A stretch of 51,335 nt of DNA from Lentilactobacillus farraginis DSM 18382 = JCM 14108 (lineage in GTDB: Bacteria > Bacillota > Bacilli > Lactobacillales > Lactobacillaceae), in the NCBI RefSeq assembly GCF_000583655.1, contig NZ_BAKI01000015.1, positions 1 to 51,335 of the forward strand, given 5' to 3'. A program made the translations under genes and the position numbers. Shown here piece after piece: positions 36,258-44,868 of this stretch (the first letter of the stretch is position 1; each line of letters starts with the position of its first letter). The notes under the pieces are model-generated. The model was not told where the DNA came from and searched no databases. It worked only from the letters and a program-made list of their open reading frames with translations.

Positions 36258-36350
36258 AGTTGTTAGATATAGTAAAGGAAAATATGTATTCTTTCTGAGG
36301 GGAAGAATCGGGGATGTGGCAATTTAAGCCCTGCCAGATCCTCTTTTTTC
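36258..36350 (+). ncRNA. Possible short RNA with a G-rich loop and terminator
   Basis: A weak -10 (TATAGT near 36269) is followed by hairpin ATTCTT-TCTGAGGGG-AAGAAT (36288-36308) and a terminator GGATGTGGCA/TGCCAGATCC with TCTTTTTTC (36310-36350). The loop TCTGAGGGGA is complementary to the loop of small RNA A. It may be a separate short transcript or simply the 3' region of the SDR unit. Confidence 0.4.
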
Positions 36351-36403
36351 TTTGCTATTGATTGACTACGAAAATAATATCAATTATTCTTAAATTAAAC
36401 ACA

Positions 36404-36494
36404 ACACTAGGGGTGCCGCCAAGAAGCGGTTGAGATGGATCTGTTCGATCTGGTCCCTTGGAACCTGTAAGACAATGCTTGCGTAGGGAAAGTG
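36404..36494 (+). promoter_or_regulatory. TPP riboswitch
   Basis: The THI-element core is present in order: GGGGTGC, GGTTGAGAT (for CTGAGA), CCCTTGGAACCTG, AATGCTTGCGTAGGGAA, closed by CACT/AGTG. It senses thiamine pyrophosphate and switches off the thiMDE operon that begins 166 nt downstream. Confidence 0.93.
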
Positions 36495-36598
36495 ATGGAT
36501 GATGTATCTAAAAGCGATTGGTGCTTTTAGATGGTCGTCTGTGAATGGGTGCTTAATACGACCATCATAAAAATCAATATCCATACGTGAACCGTTTC

Positions 36599-36644
36599 GG
36601 ACTGCAGGCAATTAACAAAGTTGTCGGCAGTCCTATTTTATTTT
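36599..36644 (+). terminator. Expression-platform terminator of the TPP riboswitch
   Basis: GGACTGC (36599-36605) pairs with GCAGTCC (36627-36633), followed by TATTTTATTTT and directly by the thiM ribosome site. Two more hairpins lie between riboswitch and terminator (ATCTAAAAGC/GCTTTTAGAT and GATGGTCG/CGACCATC), so the leader is longer than usual. Confidence 0.75.
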
Positions 36645-36659
36645 AAGGAGTAGAAAATA

Positions 36660-37448
36660 ATGAAAATCGATTTATTGGATACATTGCGTGAAAAGAATCC
36701 GATTGCGTTTAATATTTCCAACTTTGTGACAGTTCAGGATGTTGCCAATGGTATCAATGCGTTGGGAGCTTCTCCGATTATGTCTGAGGAACAGAATGAA
36801 GCAGAAGCGATGGTTAAAATGGCAAACTCAATCACAATTAATTTGGGCGCCTTCACCGAACAGCAGCTAAATCAGATTGAGACGGTAATGACCTTTGCCA
36901 ATCAATACCATAAGCCGATTGTGGTTGACCCGGTGGCGGTCGGGGCCGTTCAATATCGACTGGAACGTTGTAATGAACTACTCGCGCAAAAGCAGGTGGC
37001 AGTGATTCGGGGTAATATTGGTGAGGTTGCCGCACTGGCAGGTGTTGATTGGAATGCCAAGGGGATTGATGCCGGTGAAGGATCCAGTGATCCGGTTGAA
37101 ACTGCCAAAAAGTTGGCAAATAAGTATCATTGTGTGGTTGTTGCAAGCGGCAAAACGGACATCATCACGAATGGTGAAGCGGTGATTCGGGTCTTTAACG
37201 AGTCCGATTTGTTCAAACTGTATGTTGGCTCGGGCGATATGCTGTCGAGTACAATTGGTTGTTTTGTTGGTGTGGAAGAAGATTATTTTGAAGCTGCCCA
37301 AACAGCTGTCGTCGTCTTTGATGTTGCCGGTGAGGTTGTCGCCAAATCAATGTCCAAACCGCTCGCTGGTTCTTTTGGCCCCCAATTAATTGATGAATTA
37401 CATTTAATTGATGTTAAGACGGTTGAAAAATATGCTAATTTCGAATAA
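36660..37448 (+). CDS. thiM: Hydroxyethylthiazole kinase
   Basis: A 262-aa ribokinase-like enzyme that phosphorylates salvaged 4-methyl-5-(2-hydroxyethyl)thiazole with ATP. Recognisable parts: NISNFVTVQDVANGINALGASPIMS at the N-terminus, VVDPVAVGA, IRGNIGEVAALAG and the anion hole YVGSGDMLSS. The residue that is Cys in Bacillus ThiM (GCxLTS) is Asp193 here, the alternative seen in part of the family. AAGGAG lies in the riboswitch terminator region. It is the first gene of thiM-thiD-thiE, a salvage route with no thiazole or HMP synthesis genes nearby. Confidence 0.93.
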   Translation: MKIDLLDTLREKNPIAFNISNFVTVQDVANGINALGASPIMSEEQNEAEAMVKMANSITINLGAFTEQQLNQIETVMTFANQYHKPIVVDPVAVGAVQYRLERCNELLAQKQVAVIRGNIGEVAALAGVDWNAKGIDAGEGSSDPVETAKKLANKYHCVVVASGKTDIITNGEAVIRVFNESDLFKLYVGSGDMLSSTIGCFVGVEEDYFEAAQTAVVVFDVAGEVVAKSMSKPLAGSFGPQLIDELHLIDVKTVEKYANFE

Positions 37449-37488
37449 AAATTGATTGCGTTGAAGAAACGTTTAAAGGAGGAGCAGC

Positions 37489-38310
37489 ATGGTTAACGAA
37501 ACAGTGCAAACACTCACAATTGCGGGGACAGACAGTGGTGGCGGTGCCGGTGTGATGGCAGATATTAAAACAATGCAGGAACGCCACGTCTTTTCGGCGG
37601 CAGTAGTAGTTGCCGTAACGGCTCAAAATACCATCGGCGTTCAGGACTTTATGGCAATGCCTAAAAAAATGATCGATGAACAATTCGCTTCGGTGGCCGA
37701 TGATTTAAAAATTCGGGCCTGCAAGACTGGGATGTTGGCTGACGTTCCAACAGTTGAAGCAGTAGTTGAGAATTTGAAGAAATATGATTTGGGACCGTTG
37801 ACCGTTGACCCGGTAATGATCGCCAAAGGTGGTGCCAGACTGTTATCTGAAGACGCCATTAGTACCGTTCGTGAAAAGTTATTGCCGTTGGCAGACATTT
37901 TAACTCCTAATTTGCCGGAAGCCGAAGAGTTGGCTGGTATGAAAATTGAAACGCATGATCAGATGATTCAGGCTGCCAAGAAGCTTCAGGGATTAGGTGT
38001 CAAGAATGTTTTAATCAAGGGTGGTCATCAAACCCAGTCTAAAGAATCATCGGACTTTATTTTATTGGAAAACGGCCATTCTTTTTGGGTGAGTGCGCCA
38101 AGAATCGATACCAAGCGGACACATGGTACCGGTGATACCCTATCGTCGTGTATCACTGCCGAGTTGGCAAAGGGCAGTGATGTCGAAACGGCCATTCGAA
38201 TCGGGAAACAATATGTTCAGGCCACTATTGCCAATGGCATTCAAGTTGGACACGGTCATGGCCCACTGAATCATTGGGCCAAGATTGCCGAAGAAGGTGG
38301 CAACCAATGA
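37489..38310 (+). CDS. thiD: Hydroxymethylpyrimidine / HMP-phosphate kinase
   Basis: A 273-aa ribokinase-fold enzyme that phosphorylates HMP twice to HMP pyrophosphate. The motifs are IAGTDSGGGAGVMADIKTM at the N-terminus (Met/Gln pocket variant), VDPVMIAKGG, TPNLPEAEELAG and the ATP/anion site THGTGDTLSS. AAAGGAGG lies 6 nt before the ATG. It follows thiM by 40 nt and overlaps thiE by 4 nt (ATGA), so the three are one operon under the TPP riboswitch. Confidence 0.93.
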   Translation: MVNETVQTLTIAGTDSGGGAGVMADIKTMQERHVFSAAVVVAVTAQNTIGVQDFMAMPKKMIDEQFASVADDLKIRACKTGMLADVPTVEAVVENLKKYDLGPLTVDPVMIAKGGARLLSEDAISTVREKLLPLADILTPNLPEAEELAGMKIETHDQMIQAAKKLQGLGVKNVLIKGGHQTQSKESSDFILLENGHSFWVSAPRIDTKRTHGTGDTLSSCITAELAKGSDVETAIRIGKQYVQATIANGIQVGHGHGPLNHWAKIAEEGGNQ

Positions 38311-38963
38311 CAATGACGTTTAAGTCGGAAATGCTGCGGGCTTACTTTATTGCTGGTACCCAAGATATTAAAGATGATAAACGCACGTTACCGGAAGTGG
38401 TTGAACGGGCTTTAAAAGCAGGGGTTACCGCCTTTCAGTATCGTGAAAAAGGCATGGGCTCATTGCAATCCCGACAAGCACGGGTTGAAATGGCTCATAA
38501 ATTGAGAAAATTATGTGCGAATTTCCAAGTACCATTTATAATCGATGACGATGTGGCGCTGGCGGTCGAAACCGATGCCGATGGTATTCACGTTGGTCAA
38601 AAAGATGAGCGGGTTACCAAGGTTATTCAGCAGGTAAATGGTACGATGTTTGTGGGTCTGTCGTGTGATACAAAGTCCCAGATTGAAGCAGCCAATGTGA
38701 CTGACGGTATCAGTTACATTGGCAGCGGTCCGGTTTATCCAACCGGTTCCAAAGCGGATGCGGATCCGGTTATTGGCGTTAATGGTCTGAAGCAGTTGGT
38801 AGCGGTCAGCCAACTACCGGTGGTTGCGATTGGCGGCATTACGGAAACCAATATTTCGGAATTGCCGGCAACCGGTGTAAAGGGCGCTGCGGTCATCTCG
38901 ATGATTGCCCAAAGCGATGACATTGAGCGAACAGTTAAGCGGATGCGGGCGGTCTTCTCGTGA
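38307..38963 (+). CDS. thiE: Thiamine-phosphate synthase
   Basis: A 218-aa TIM-barrel enzyme that joins HMP-PP (from ThiD) and thiazole phosphate (from ThiM) to thiamine phosphate. Motifs: FQYREKG, PFIIDDDVALAVETDADGIHVGQKD, GPVYPTGSKADADPVIG and VAIGGI. The start is the ATG at 38307 overlapping the thiD stop (ATGA), with GAAGGTGG upstream. The final kinase (thiN/thiL) is not in the window. Confidence 0.93.
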   Translation: MTMTFKSEMLRAYFIAGTQDIKDDKRTLPEVVERALKAGVTAFQYREKGMGSLQSRQARVEMAHKLRKLCANFQVPFIIDDDVALAVETDADGIHVGQKDERVTKVIQQVNGTMFVGLSCDTKSQIEAANVTDGISYIGSGPVYPTGSKADADPVIGVNGLKQLVAVSQLPVVAIGGITETNISELPATGVKGAAVISMIAQSDDIERTVKRMRAVFS

Positions 38964-38990
38964 CTTTTTTCCACAGTAATGGTTTATGTT

Positions 38991-39020
38991 TCGGGGGATA
39001 GCCGCTTTGCTCCGCACACT
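38991..39020 (-). repeat. Left-end fragment of the long-hairpin repeat, minus orientation
   Basis: On the minus strand AGTGTGCGGAGCAAAGCGGC, the left arm only. Together with 40036-40061 (same orientation) it brackets the gene at 39100. Confidence 0.6.
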
Positions 39021-39099
39021 GTTTTTCGCCCGCTTTGCTAAAATTCCCACATTACCGTATGATTGAAGTAGTAAATTTCAATGATTGGCAGTGAATTGG

Positions 39100-39954
39100 A
39101 TGGCGACTCAATCAAAGCGGAGCCTCTCCGCACAGTTTCGTAAAATACAGGAACAAATTGATAACAGTAAATCCGGAAAGATTGTTGCGAATACCAAACT
39201 AAACGGCAACCAACACAGATTTCGAATTCAGTCGCATGGTAATTCGATTGACTTTAATGGCCCTGAATGGTTGGTTGACAGTTTTCGCCAAGCAAATATG
39301 AATGGTCGGCAACTGGAAGATAAATATCCGGCTCATAAGAAATTCTTCGAGCGGATTGCCGGGCTTAATTGGACTTGGATTGATCAGATGCCCTTAGATT
39401 CTGACCGTATCGATCGGCTTTTAAAGCTGAACGATCGGGCATTGAACCAGGTATTTGTAGATACGTTGATTCAAAACAACCATCAGCTTTTGAATCAAAA
39501 TTTGGATGACTTGGCGTCGGCTTTGGACAGTGGTCATGCCAAACAAGTAAAAATTATCAAACGGTTAATTTATGAATCTCGGGATAATTACATTGTGCTG
39601 TTTAACGTCTTATTTTCGATTTTAGAAATGGTAACGGTGCAAAAATACGGTCAGTCCAGAACGGCAACTTGGAATTATAATCCGTCGCTAAATGAGATTA
39701 AGCGGATTAATGAACAAATTAAAACCGATCGCCATAAACAATTTGGGCGTCTGCTTGAACTTAATGAATTAGATGTTTTGTCGGGTTTATATAAATTCTT
39801 TGATTTTAATTCGTACCGGTTGGAAACGATGCCGTATTCCAGGCACACGGTTGAACATGGTAAATTTGATCCGAACAACTATACCTTTACGGAGTTCATG
39901 CAGCTGGTATTGCTTAGTCGAAATATCGCGGTTTCTCTGAAAGCAGATCAGTGA
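39100..39954 (+). CDS. Unknown protein with a C-terminal HEPN-like Rx4H motif
   Basis: A 284-aa cytoplasmic, charged, mostly helical protein of no recognised family. Near the C-terminus it reads YSRHTVEHGKFDPNNYTFTEF, giving Arg248-x4-His253 followed by a helix (MQLVLLSRNIAVSL). This R-x4-6-H followed by a helix is the mark of HEPN nucleases, common in toxins and abortive infection; the NRH..HG form is frequent in such proteins. No clear ribosome site precedes any of the three possible starts (TTG 39085, GTG 39091, ATG 39100). It is flanked by two same-direction repeat fragments, suggesting an inserted cassette. Nuclease activity is inference. Confidence 0.55.
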   Translation: MATQSKRSLSAQFRKIQEQIDNSKSGKIVANTKLNGNQHRFRIQSHGNSIDFNGPEWLVDSFRQANMNGRQLEDKYPAHKKFFERIAGLNWTWIDQMPLDSDRIDRLLKLNDRALNQVFVDTLIQNNHQLLNQNLDDLASALDSGHAKQVKIIKRLIYESRDNYIVLFNVLFSILEMVTVQKYGQSRTATWNYNPSLNEIKRINEQIKTDRHKQFGRLLELNELDVLSGLYKFFDFNSYRLETMPYSRHTVEHGKFDPNNYTFTEFMQLVLLSRNIAVSLKADQ

Positions 39955-40035
39955 GTTTTAGGTTGATAATTAAATGATTGAAATCCAGGCGGCTTCTGTC
40001 ACACCACGTGATGTAGTAGCTGCCTTTTGCATTTG

Positions 40036-40061
40036 GGATAACGGTTTTGTTCCGCACACTA
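40036..40061 (-). repeat. Left-end fragment of the long-hairpin repeat, minus orientation
   Basis: On the minus strand AGTGTGCGGAACAAAACCG then TTATCCC. It lies 82 nt after the HEPN-like gene. Confidence 0.55.
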
Positions 40062-40205
40062 TGTTACACTATATTTACTTACTCATTACATTTGTTGGTT
40101 TTTGATAAAAAACCAGGCATAAACCTTGTGCTTTGTCAGATAAATCGTTATAAATGAATATGAGTCATGAATTTTATATTTTATAAATTAAGGTGGGGAT
40201 ATGTA

Positions 40206-41777
40206 ATGAAGGGACATTTTAAGTTTGCTGTTTTGACAGCACTCTTATTTGCGTCCGCCGGAATTTTCGGAATCGCCGGTAACGTTAACGCTGACGTTAT
40301 CGACGCACCCGGCTCGGCTGGCTCGATTAAGCAGGTTAATGCCGGTAACGTGTTGAAAGACTACAGTGAAGAAGCACTTAACACGGTTGATAACGATACG
40401 CCTCAGGGGAATACTTCCAAGAAATATACCAAGTACGATCTTGATCCAACGGGAATTAACGAGGCTAACTCGTACTCAACAATTTCAGGTAGTTCGCAAT
40501 CCAATACATTTAAAACCAAATGGTTCTTGCCGGATGGTTTTAACGTTTCCAATTTACAGCATGGTAACTTCCAAAGTGTCACTATGGATGATAGTGGGAA
40601 CGTTTACTTTGTTGAATCAAATGGTACCAATACCAATCAGGGAGCGATCGTTAAGTTTAACATGGCCAAGCTTCAACAGCTCGGTGTTAACAACGATCCA
40701 TTAGCACTTTGGCAGGCATTTGATTACTTCAATCCGTACACAACCGATGGGCAGGCCCATAATGAAGAGTATGAACAAGCATACAACGAAATGAAAGGTT
40801 CATTTGATCAAATCAAGACGTTGACCAATACGCTGAACCAAAACAAGTCTTGGCAGAATAACCAGTTGAATTATCAGAAAAATGCTCAAAAGTGGTATTA
40901 CTACTGGAAGAATAAGCGAAATAAGAATCAAAAAATTGTTAAGTCTGCCAAGTATTCTGCTGCTACCAAGCAGAAAGCAAAGCAGACCGTTAAACAGGCT
41001 GTTTCAAAGATGGCTCGCTGGATGAAGTCTTATCAGATGCATAAAAAGAAGGTTGCCAATTACGACACCAAAATTGCATCGATTCAAAATCAGATTAATA
41101 CTTACCAGAGTCAGGTTGATTCTGTGAAGTCACAAAATCCGGAAATGTTCAAGTATGTTGATATTGCCCAAACGGCCCAGTTGTCGCCGGAAGTTGATAT
41201 TGGTCACGGCCAAACCTTGGCCTTCAACCCGCAAAACAAACATATTTATCTGGCTGAAGACAATACCTTGACTGATTTAAAGACAAGAGACGATAACAAT
41301 ACCGTTCTTGAAATGGATCCAAACACCTTAAAGCCAATTCGTGAGTATAACTTCAAGATGTATCATGGTGACAGCGCCAACCTGCAGTTGCATACACTGG
41401 CCTTTGATAAGAGCGGTAATGCTTATTGGGGACGTAAATATGGTAAGGGATACATTCTGTTCTATGGTCGCTTGGATGAAAACGGGGTTTCCTTCCAAGC
41501 TTCACAGAACATGGTTGGTACCCGTGGCGGTAATACTAACCAGGGAATGAGTTATAACCCGCAAAATGATCGGGTATACTTTGTTTCTGATGATATTTTG
41601 ACGTCCATTCCGGCTGAAAAAGTCCGGGATAGCAACTTTACGGCCGATGACATTCACTATCAGGCCTTTGATTCAAAGCGTGAGTTTGAGAGCTTAACGT
41701 TTGATCAAGATGGTTACGGCTATCTATTGGCATTGTGGCCGCCTGAGCTGTTGCAGTCAACCGAGCCGCTTAACTAA
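40206..41777 (+). CDS. Large secreted protein with coiled-coil insert and propeller-like repeats
   Basis: A 523-aa exported protein. The signal peptide is residues 1-30 (VNA-D). The mature part begins with a Ser/Asn-rich region, then strands such as VTMDDSGNVYFVESNGTNTNQGAIVKF, a Lys/Gln-rich coiled coil (about 190-300) and further units TLAFNPQNKHIYLAEDN, TLAFDKSGNAYWGRKYG, MSYNPQNDRVYFVSDD, LTFDQDGYGYLLA. These look like blades of a beta-propeller split by the coiled coil. No LPxTG or wall-binding domain is seen. ATG 40206 has AGGTGGGG 7 nt upstream, a G-rich site that could pair with C-rich sRNA loops. Confidence 0.7.
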   Translation: MKGHFKFAVLTALLFASAGIFGIAGNVNADVIDAPGSAGSIKQVNAGNVLKDYSEEALNTVDNDTPQGNTSKKYTKYDLDPTGINEANSYSTISGSSQSNTFKTKWFLPDGFNVSNLQHGNFQSVTMDDSGNVYFVESNGTNTNQGAIVKFNMAKLQQLGVNNDPLALWQAFDYFNPYTTDGQAHNEEYEQAYNEMKGSFDQIKTLTNTLNQNKSWQNNQLNYQKNAQKWYYYWKNKRNKNQKIVKSAKYSAATKQKAKQTVKQAVSKMARWMKSYQMHKKKVANYDTKIASIQNQINTYQSQVDSVKSQNPEMFKYVDIAQTAQLSPEVDIGHGQTLAFNPQNKHIYLAEDNTLTDLKTRDDNNTVLEMDPNTLKPIREYNFKMYHGDSANLQLHTLAFDKSGNAYWGRKYGKGYILFYGRLDENGVSFQASQNMVGTRGGNTNQGMSYNPQNDRVYFVSDDILTSIPAEKVRDSNFTADDIHYQAFDSKREFESLTFDQDGYGYLLALWPPELLQSTEPLN

Positions 41778-41837
41778 CTCAGGGCTGGTTTGAATGTTTT
41801 CAGTTAAATCATTAAATAGATAATATTGGCATATTTT

Positions 41838-41886
41838 TCAAATGCTTCCATGACGGGGATTTCCTCGTTGTGGAAGCATTTTTATT
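41838..41886 (+). terminator. Terminator of the secreted-protein gene
   Basis: AAATGCTTCCA pairs with TGGAAGCATTTTT, with an inner ACGGGGA/TCCTCGT stem, 65 nt after the stop. Confidence 0.85.
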
Positions 41887-41940
41887 TGAAACAAATTAAA
41901 AGATATGATGAATTTTATTCTAATTGTATTAAAAAATATA

Positions 41941-41970
41941 TTGACAATAGTAATATTGTCCCCGTATACT
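41941..41970 (+). promoter_or_regulatory. Promoter with overlapping dyad operator of the iron-uptake operon
   Basis: TTGACA (41941-41946), 18 nt, TATACT (41965-41970). Overlapping the -35 is a perfect 7-4-7 dyad GACAATA-gtaa-TATTGTC (41943-41960), well placed for a repressor, probably metal-dependent given the genes downstream. Confidence 0.75.
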
Positions 41971-41990
41971 TAGCATATTAATTTGTGAGA

Positions 41991-42028
41991 GGGGGTTGAC
42001 AGAACAGTGTTTTGTCGAGCCCCTTTTT
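41991..42028 (+). terminator. Terminator-like hairpin in the leader of the iron-uptake operon
   Basis: GGGG-g-TTGACAGA pairs with TTTGTCGA-g-CCCC (one G/G mismatch), followed by TTTTT. It starts only about 15 nt after the predicted start site and 63 nt before the first ATG, so it can act as an attenuator or end a short RNA. Confidence 0.65.
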
Positions 42029-42090
42029 GCTTTAATGCAGATTAGAACTATTATCATGCTGGATTGTTTTTAAGAAAGGAGCTGGTATAA

Positions 42091-42882
42091 ATGACAGCCA
42101 TTTTGACTGCAAGTGACTTGACAGCCGGTTACGGTCGGAAAGTAGTGATTGCGCATCAGGATATTTTGATTCCCGAGGGAAAAATAACAGGACTGATTGG
42201 GCCAAACGGCAGTGGCAAGTCAACGCTGTTTAATACGTTAAATGGGTTCGAAGCGCCGATTTCCGGAACGGTTCAATTAGCTGGTAAACCGATTGGTAAT
42301 TTCAATGCCCGGCAGCGGGCTCAACAAATCGCCTGTCTGCCGCAACGAACGATGATTCCGGAGGGGATTACCGTTTCTGAACTGGTATCTTACGGGCGTT
42401 ATTGCCGGCAGCGGGGGCTTCACCGGTTGTCTCGCAAGGATCATAAAGCAATTAGGCAGGCACTGCGGGCGGTTCGAATGACGAGCAAAGCCGATGAACT
42501 GCTGACCAGCCTTTCCGGTGGGCAGCAGCAACGGGCCTTGATTGCGATGACACTGGCTCAGGACAGTCGGATTTTGATGCTTGACGAACCAACTACATAT
42601 TTGGATTTGACCAACCAACTTGAGATTTTAAATCTGTTGCGGGAATTGAATCAAAAGCTTCAAAAGACCGTTGTGGTTGTACTGCATGATTTAAATGAGG
42701 CGGCTCGCTATTGCGATCATCTAATTTGCATGGTCAATGGTCGGGTTAAGGCAGCCGGTAACCCGAACGACATTATTACAAAATCAATTTTGGCCAGTGT
42801 TTTTAACGTTGATGGTGAGATATTGCACGACCATGGCTGCCCGCAAATTATGAATTGTCGTACCCTGGCGGTGTCATCATGA
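42091..42882 (+). CDS. ABC transporter ATPase of FecE/FhuC type (iron-siderophore uptake)
   Basis: A 263-aa ATPase: Walker A GPNGSGKST (37-45), signature LSGGQQQRALIAM, Walker B RILMLDEPT, H-loop VLHDLNEA. It matches the FecE/FhuC/BtuD group that powers uptake of siderophore-iron, haem or cobalamin. AAAGGAG precedes the ATG. Its stop overlaps the start of the first permease (ATGA), so four genes form one operon (ATPase, two permeases, binding lipoprotein). Confidence 0.9.
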   Translation: MTAILTASDLTAGYGRKVVIAHQDILIPEGKITGLIGPNGSGKSTLFNTLNGFEAPISGTVQLAGKPIGNFNARQRAQQIACLPQRTMIPEGITVSELVSYGRYCRQRGLHRLSRKDHKAIRQALRAVRMTSKADELLTSLSGGQQQRALIAMTLAQDSRILMLDEPTTYLDLTNQLEILNLLRELNQKLQKTVVVVLHDLNEAARYCDHLICMVNGRVKAAGNPNDIITKSILASVFNVDGEILHDHGCPQIMNCRTLAVSS

Positions 42883-43864
42883 ACCGGACGAAAAAGCAAA
42901 CACTATTAGTGACCGGGCTGATAATCAGCTTGGGACTTGCCGGCCTGCTAGATACGCTGGGTGGCGTCAAGTGGCTGCCGATTTCTGAGTTTTGGCAGTC
43001 GACTTCTGGACTAACAGCACAGGTGCTGTGGGAGATTCGGGTGCCGCGGACATTGGCAGCGATGCTGGTTGGCAGTCTTTTGGCAGTTGGCGGCCTGCTT
43101 TTACAGACAATTTCGCACAACCCTTTGGCCGACCCGTCAATTATCGGGGTTAATGCCGGGGCTAATCTGGCTTTAATTATCGGGACGCTGTCAGGGATTG
43201 CCTTAACCGTGATTAATTCATTTTGGCTGGCAATTAGCGGTGCATTGGCTGCCTTTCTGATCATTATTGGCTTGTCCTCAAGTAAGCGGGGATTTGACCC
43301 GTTACGGTTATTGCTTGGCGGGACCGTTTTTTCAGGCTTTATCAGCAGTATTTCAATGGCGTTGAGTTTTGTTACAAACACCAGTCAACAGTTCCGGGTA
43401 ATTCTGGTCGGCGGCTTTAGCGGTGCTAACTATCAACAGGTTGGGCTGCTGGTAGTGGCCGCAGTCATTGTTTTTGGCGGCATCGGTTTTTTCCGGACGG
43501 CTTTTACATTGTTGGGCCTTGATCGGCAGACGACGGTTGGTTTGGGGATCTCGTTTAAATATTTAATGACTGCAGCCATTGGTTTTATTGTTCTGGCTGC
43601 CGGCAGCGCGGTTGCTGTCGGTGGGAATATTGGCTTTGTCGGCTTGGCATCCCCCAAATGATTCATTTTATTCATCCGGGCTCTTTTAAAGCCAACGTGT
43701 TACCGGTCGCGTTAGGCGGCAGTCTCTTTATGGTATTGGCGGACTTGATTGCCAAAACGGCAGCCGGCTCGGTCGAATTGCCGCTGTCAGCGCTAAGTGC
43801 CATTGTTGGTGGTATCGGGTTATTTATTTTGGTGACGTTTAAAAAGAAGGTGGTGTCATCATGA
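42879..43864 (+). CDS. FecCD-family permease 1, one frameshift
   Basis: A BtuC/FecC-type permease of about 328 aa with some nine to ten helices. The coupling region GLLLQTISHNPLADPSIIGVNAGA matches the family motif. The frame breaks at the conserved GNIGFVGLASP; one added C in the C5 run at 43651-43655 gives GLASPQMIHFIHP and completes the protein (LPVALGGSLFMVLADLIAKT...). ATG 42879 overlaps the ATPase stop. The stop overlaps the next start in the same sequence context (GGTGTCATCATGA). Confidence 0.85.
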
Positions 43865-44866
43865 CAATAACCGGCAAAAAGAAACCGGCAGTTGTTTTTA
43901 TTGTTCTGGGGCTTGTCTGGCTGGGGCTTTTACTGGCACTTTTATCATTTGGCGATATTAAGCTGAATGTTTTTGAAGTCTTGAAGTCCTTATGTGGCTG
44001 AGTCACGACTTGACGACCAACTTTGTTGTTTGGCAGCTGCGACTTCCCGGCTTACTGGCGGCAATTATTACCGGTGGTGAGCTGGCAGTCAGCGGCCTGC
44101 TTTTGCAGCTGCTGACCAAAAATTCATTAGCCGATCCCAGCATTTTGGGAATTAACGCCGGAGCCAGTTTGGGAGTGGTAGTTGCGCTGTTTGTAACAGA
44201 AGCAGTCGGTGTTCATCTGGTTTCTTCGTGGCTGCTGTTGGCGGCGCTGGTTGGCGGCTTCAGCAGTTCCGGCCTGTTGATGCTGGTCAATCGGCAGCAA
44301 TCCGCCATAAAGACGCTTTTGGCGGGGGTTGCGCTTACTGCCGTGCTAAACGGTATCATTTTAATGCTTGAGTTGGAAATGAACCAATTCGATTTTGACA
44401 AGGTTCTGGTTTGGCTAAATGGCAGTTTTTGGAATTTAGGGATGCCGTTTTTGACGTTACAGTTGGGGCTGGGGATTGGATTAATCTTGGTAGTCCTACT
44501 GATGGTGCCGGCATTAAACGGACTGACTTTGGGGAACCGGGGGCTTATGGAATTGGGATCAATGTCAAGCTGGTTGGCAGCCTATTGATGGGTGTCGCTA
44601 TTTTATGCGCCACCAGCGCGGTTTTAGTTGGCGGTGCGATCAGTTTTGTGGGGTTGATGGCCCCAAATATCGGTCGGCGGCTGGTTGGCCAACGGATGAA
44701 ATACTTATTGCCGGCCAGTTGGGTGATTGGGTGTGCCATTATGATGCTGGCGCAATTTATCGCGACAAACGCGTTTGGCAAAACGGCTCTCCCGGTTGGT
44801 TTGGTTGTCTCAGCGGTGACGATGCCTTATTTTATTTATTTATTATTTGTGGAAAGGTTTGATTGA
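43861..44866 (+). CDS. FecCD-family permease 2, two frameshifts
   Basis: The second BtuC-type permease, about 335 aa when repaired. Visible motifs: LRLPGLLAAIITGGELAVSGLLLQLLTKNSLADPSILGINAGAS and GGAISFVGLMAPNIGRRLVG. One base must be added at 43990-43991 (KSFMWLSHDL) and one in the G4 run at 44531-44534 (TLGEPGAYGIGINVKLVG). It forms a heterodimer with the preceding permease. Two deletions in one gene fit the error pattern seen throughout the window. Confidence 0.83.
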
Positions 44867-44868
44867 TA

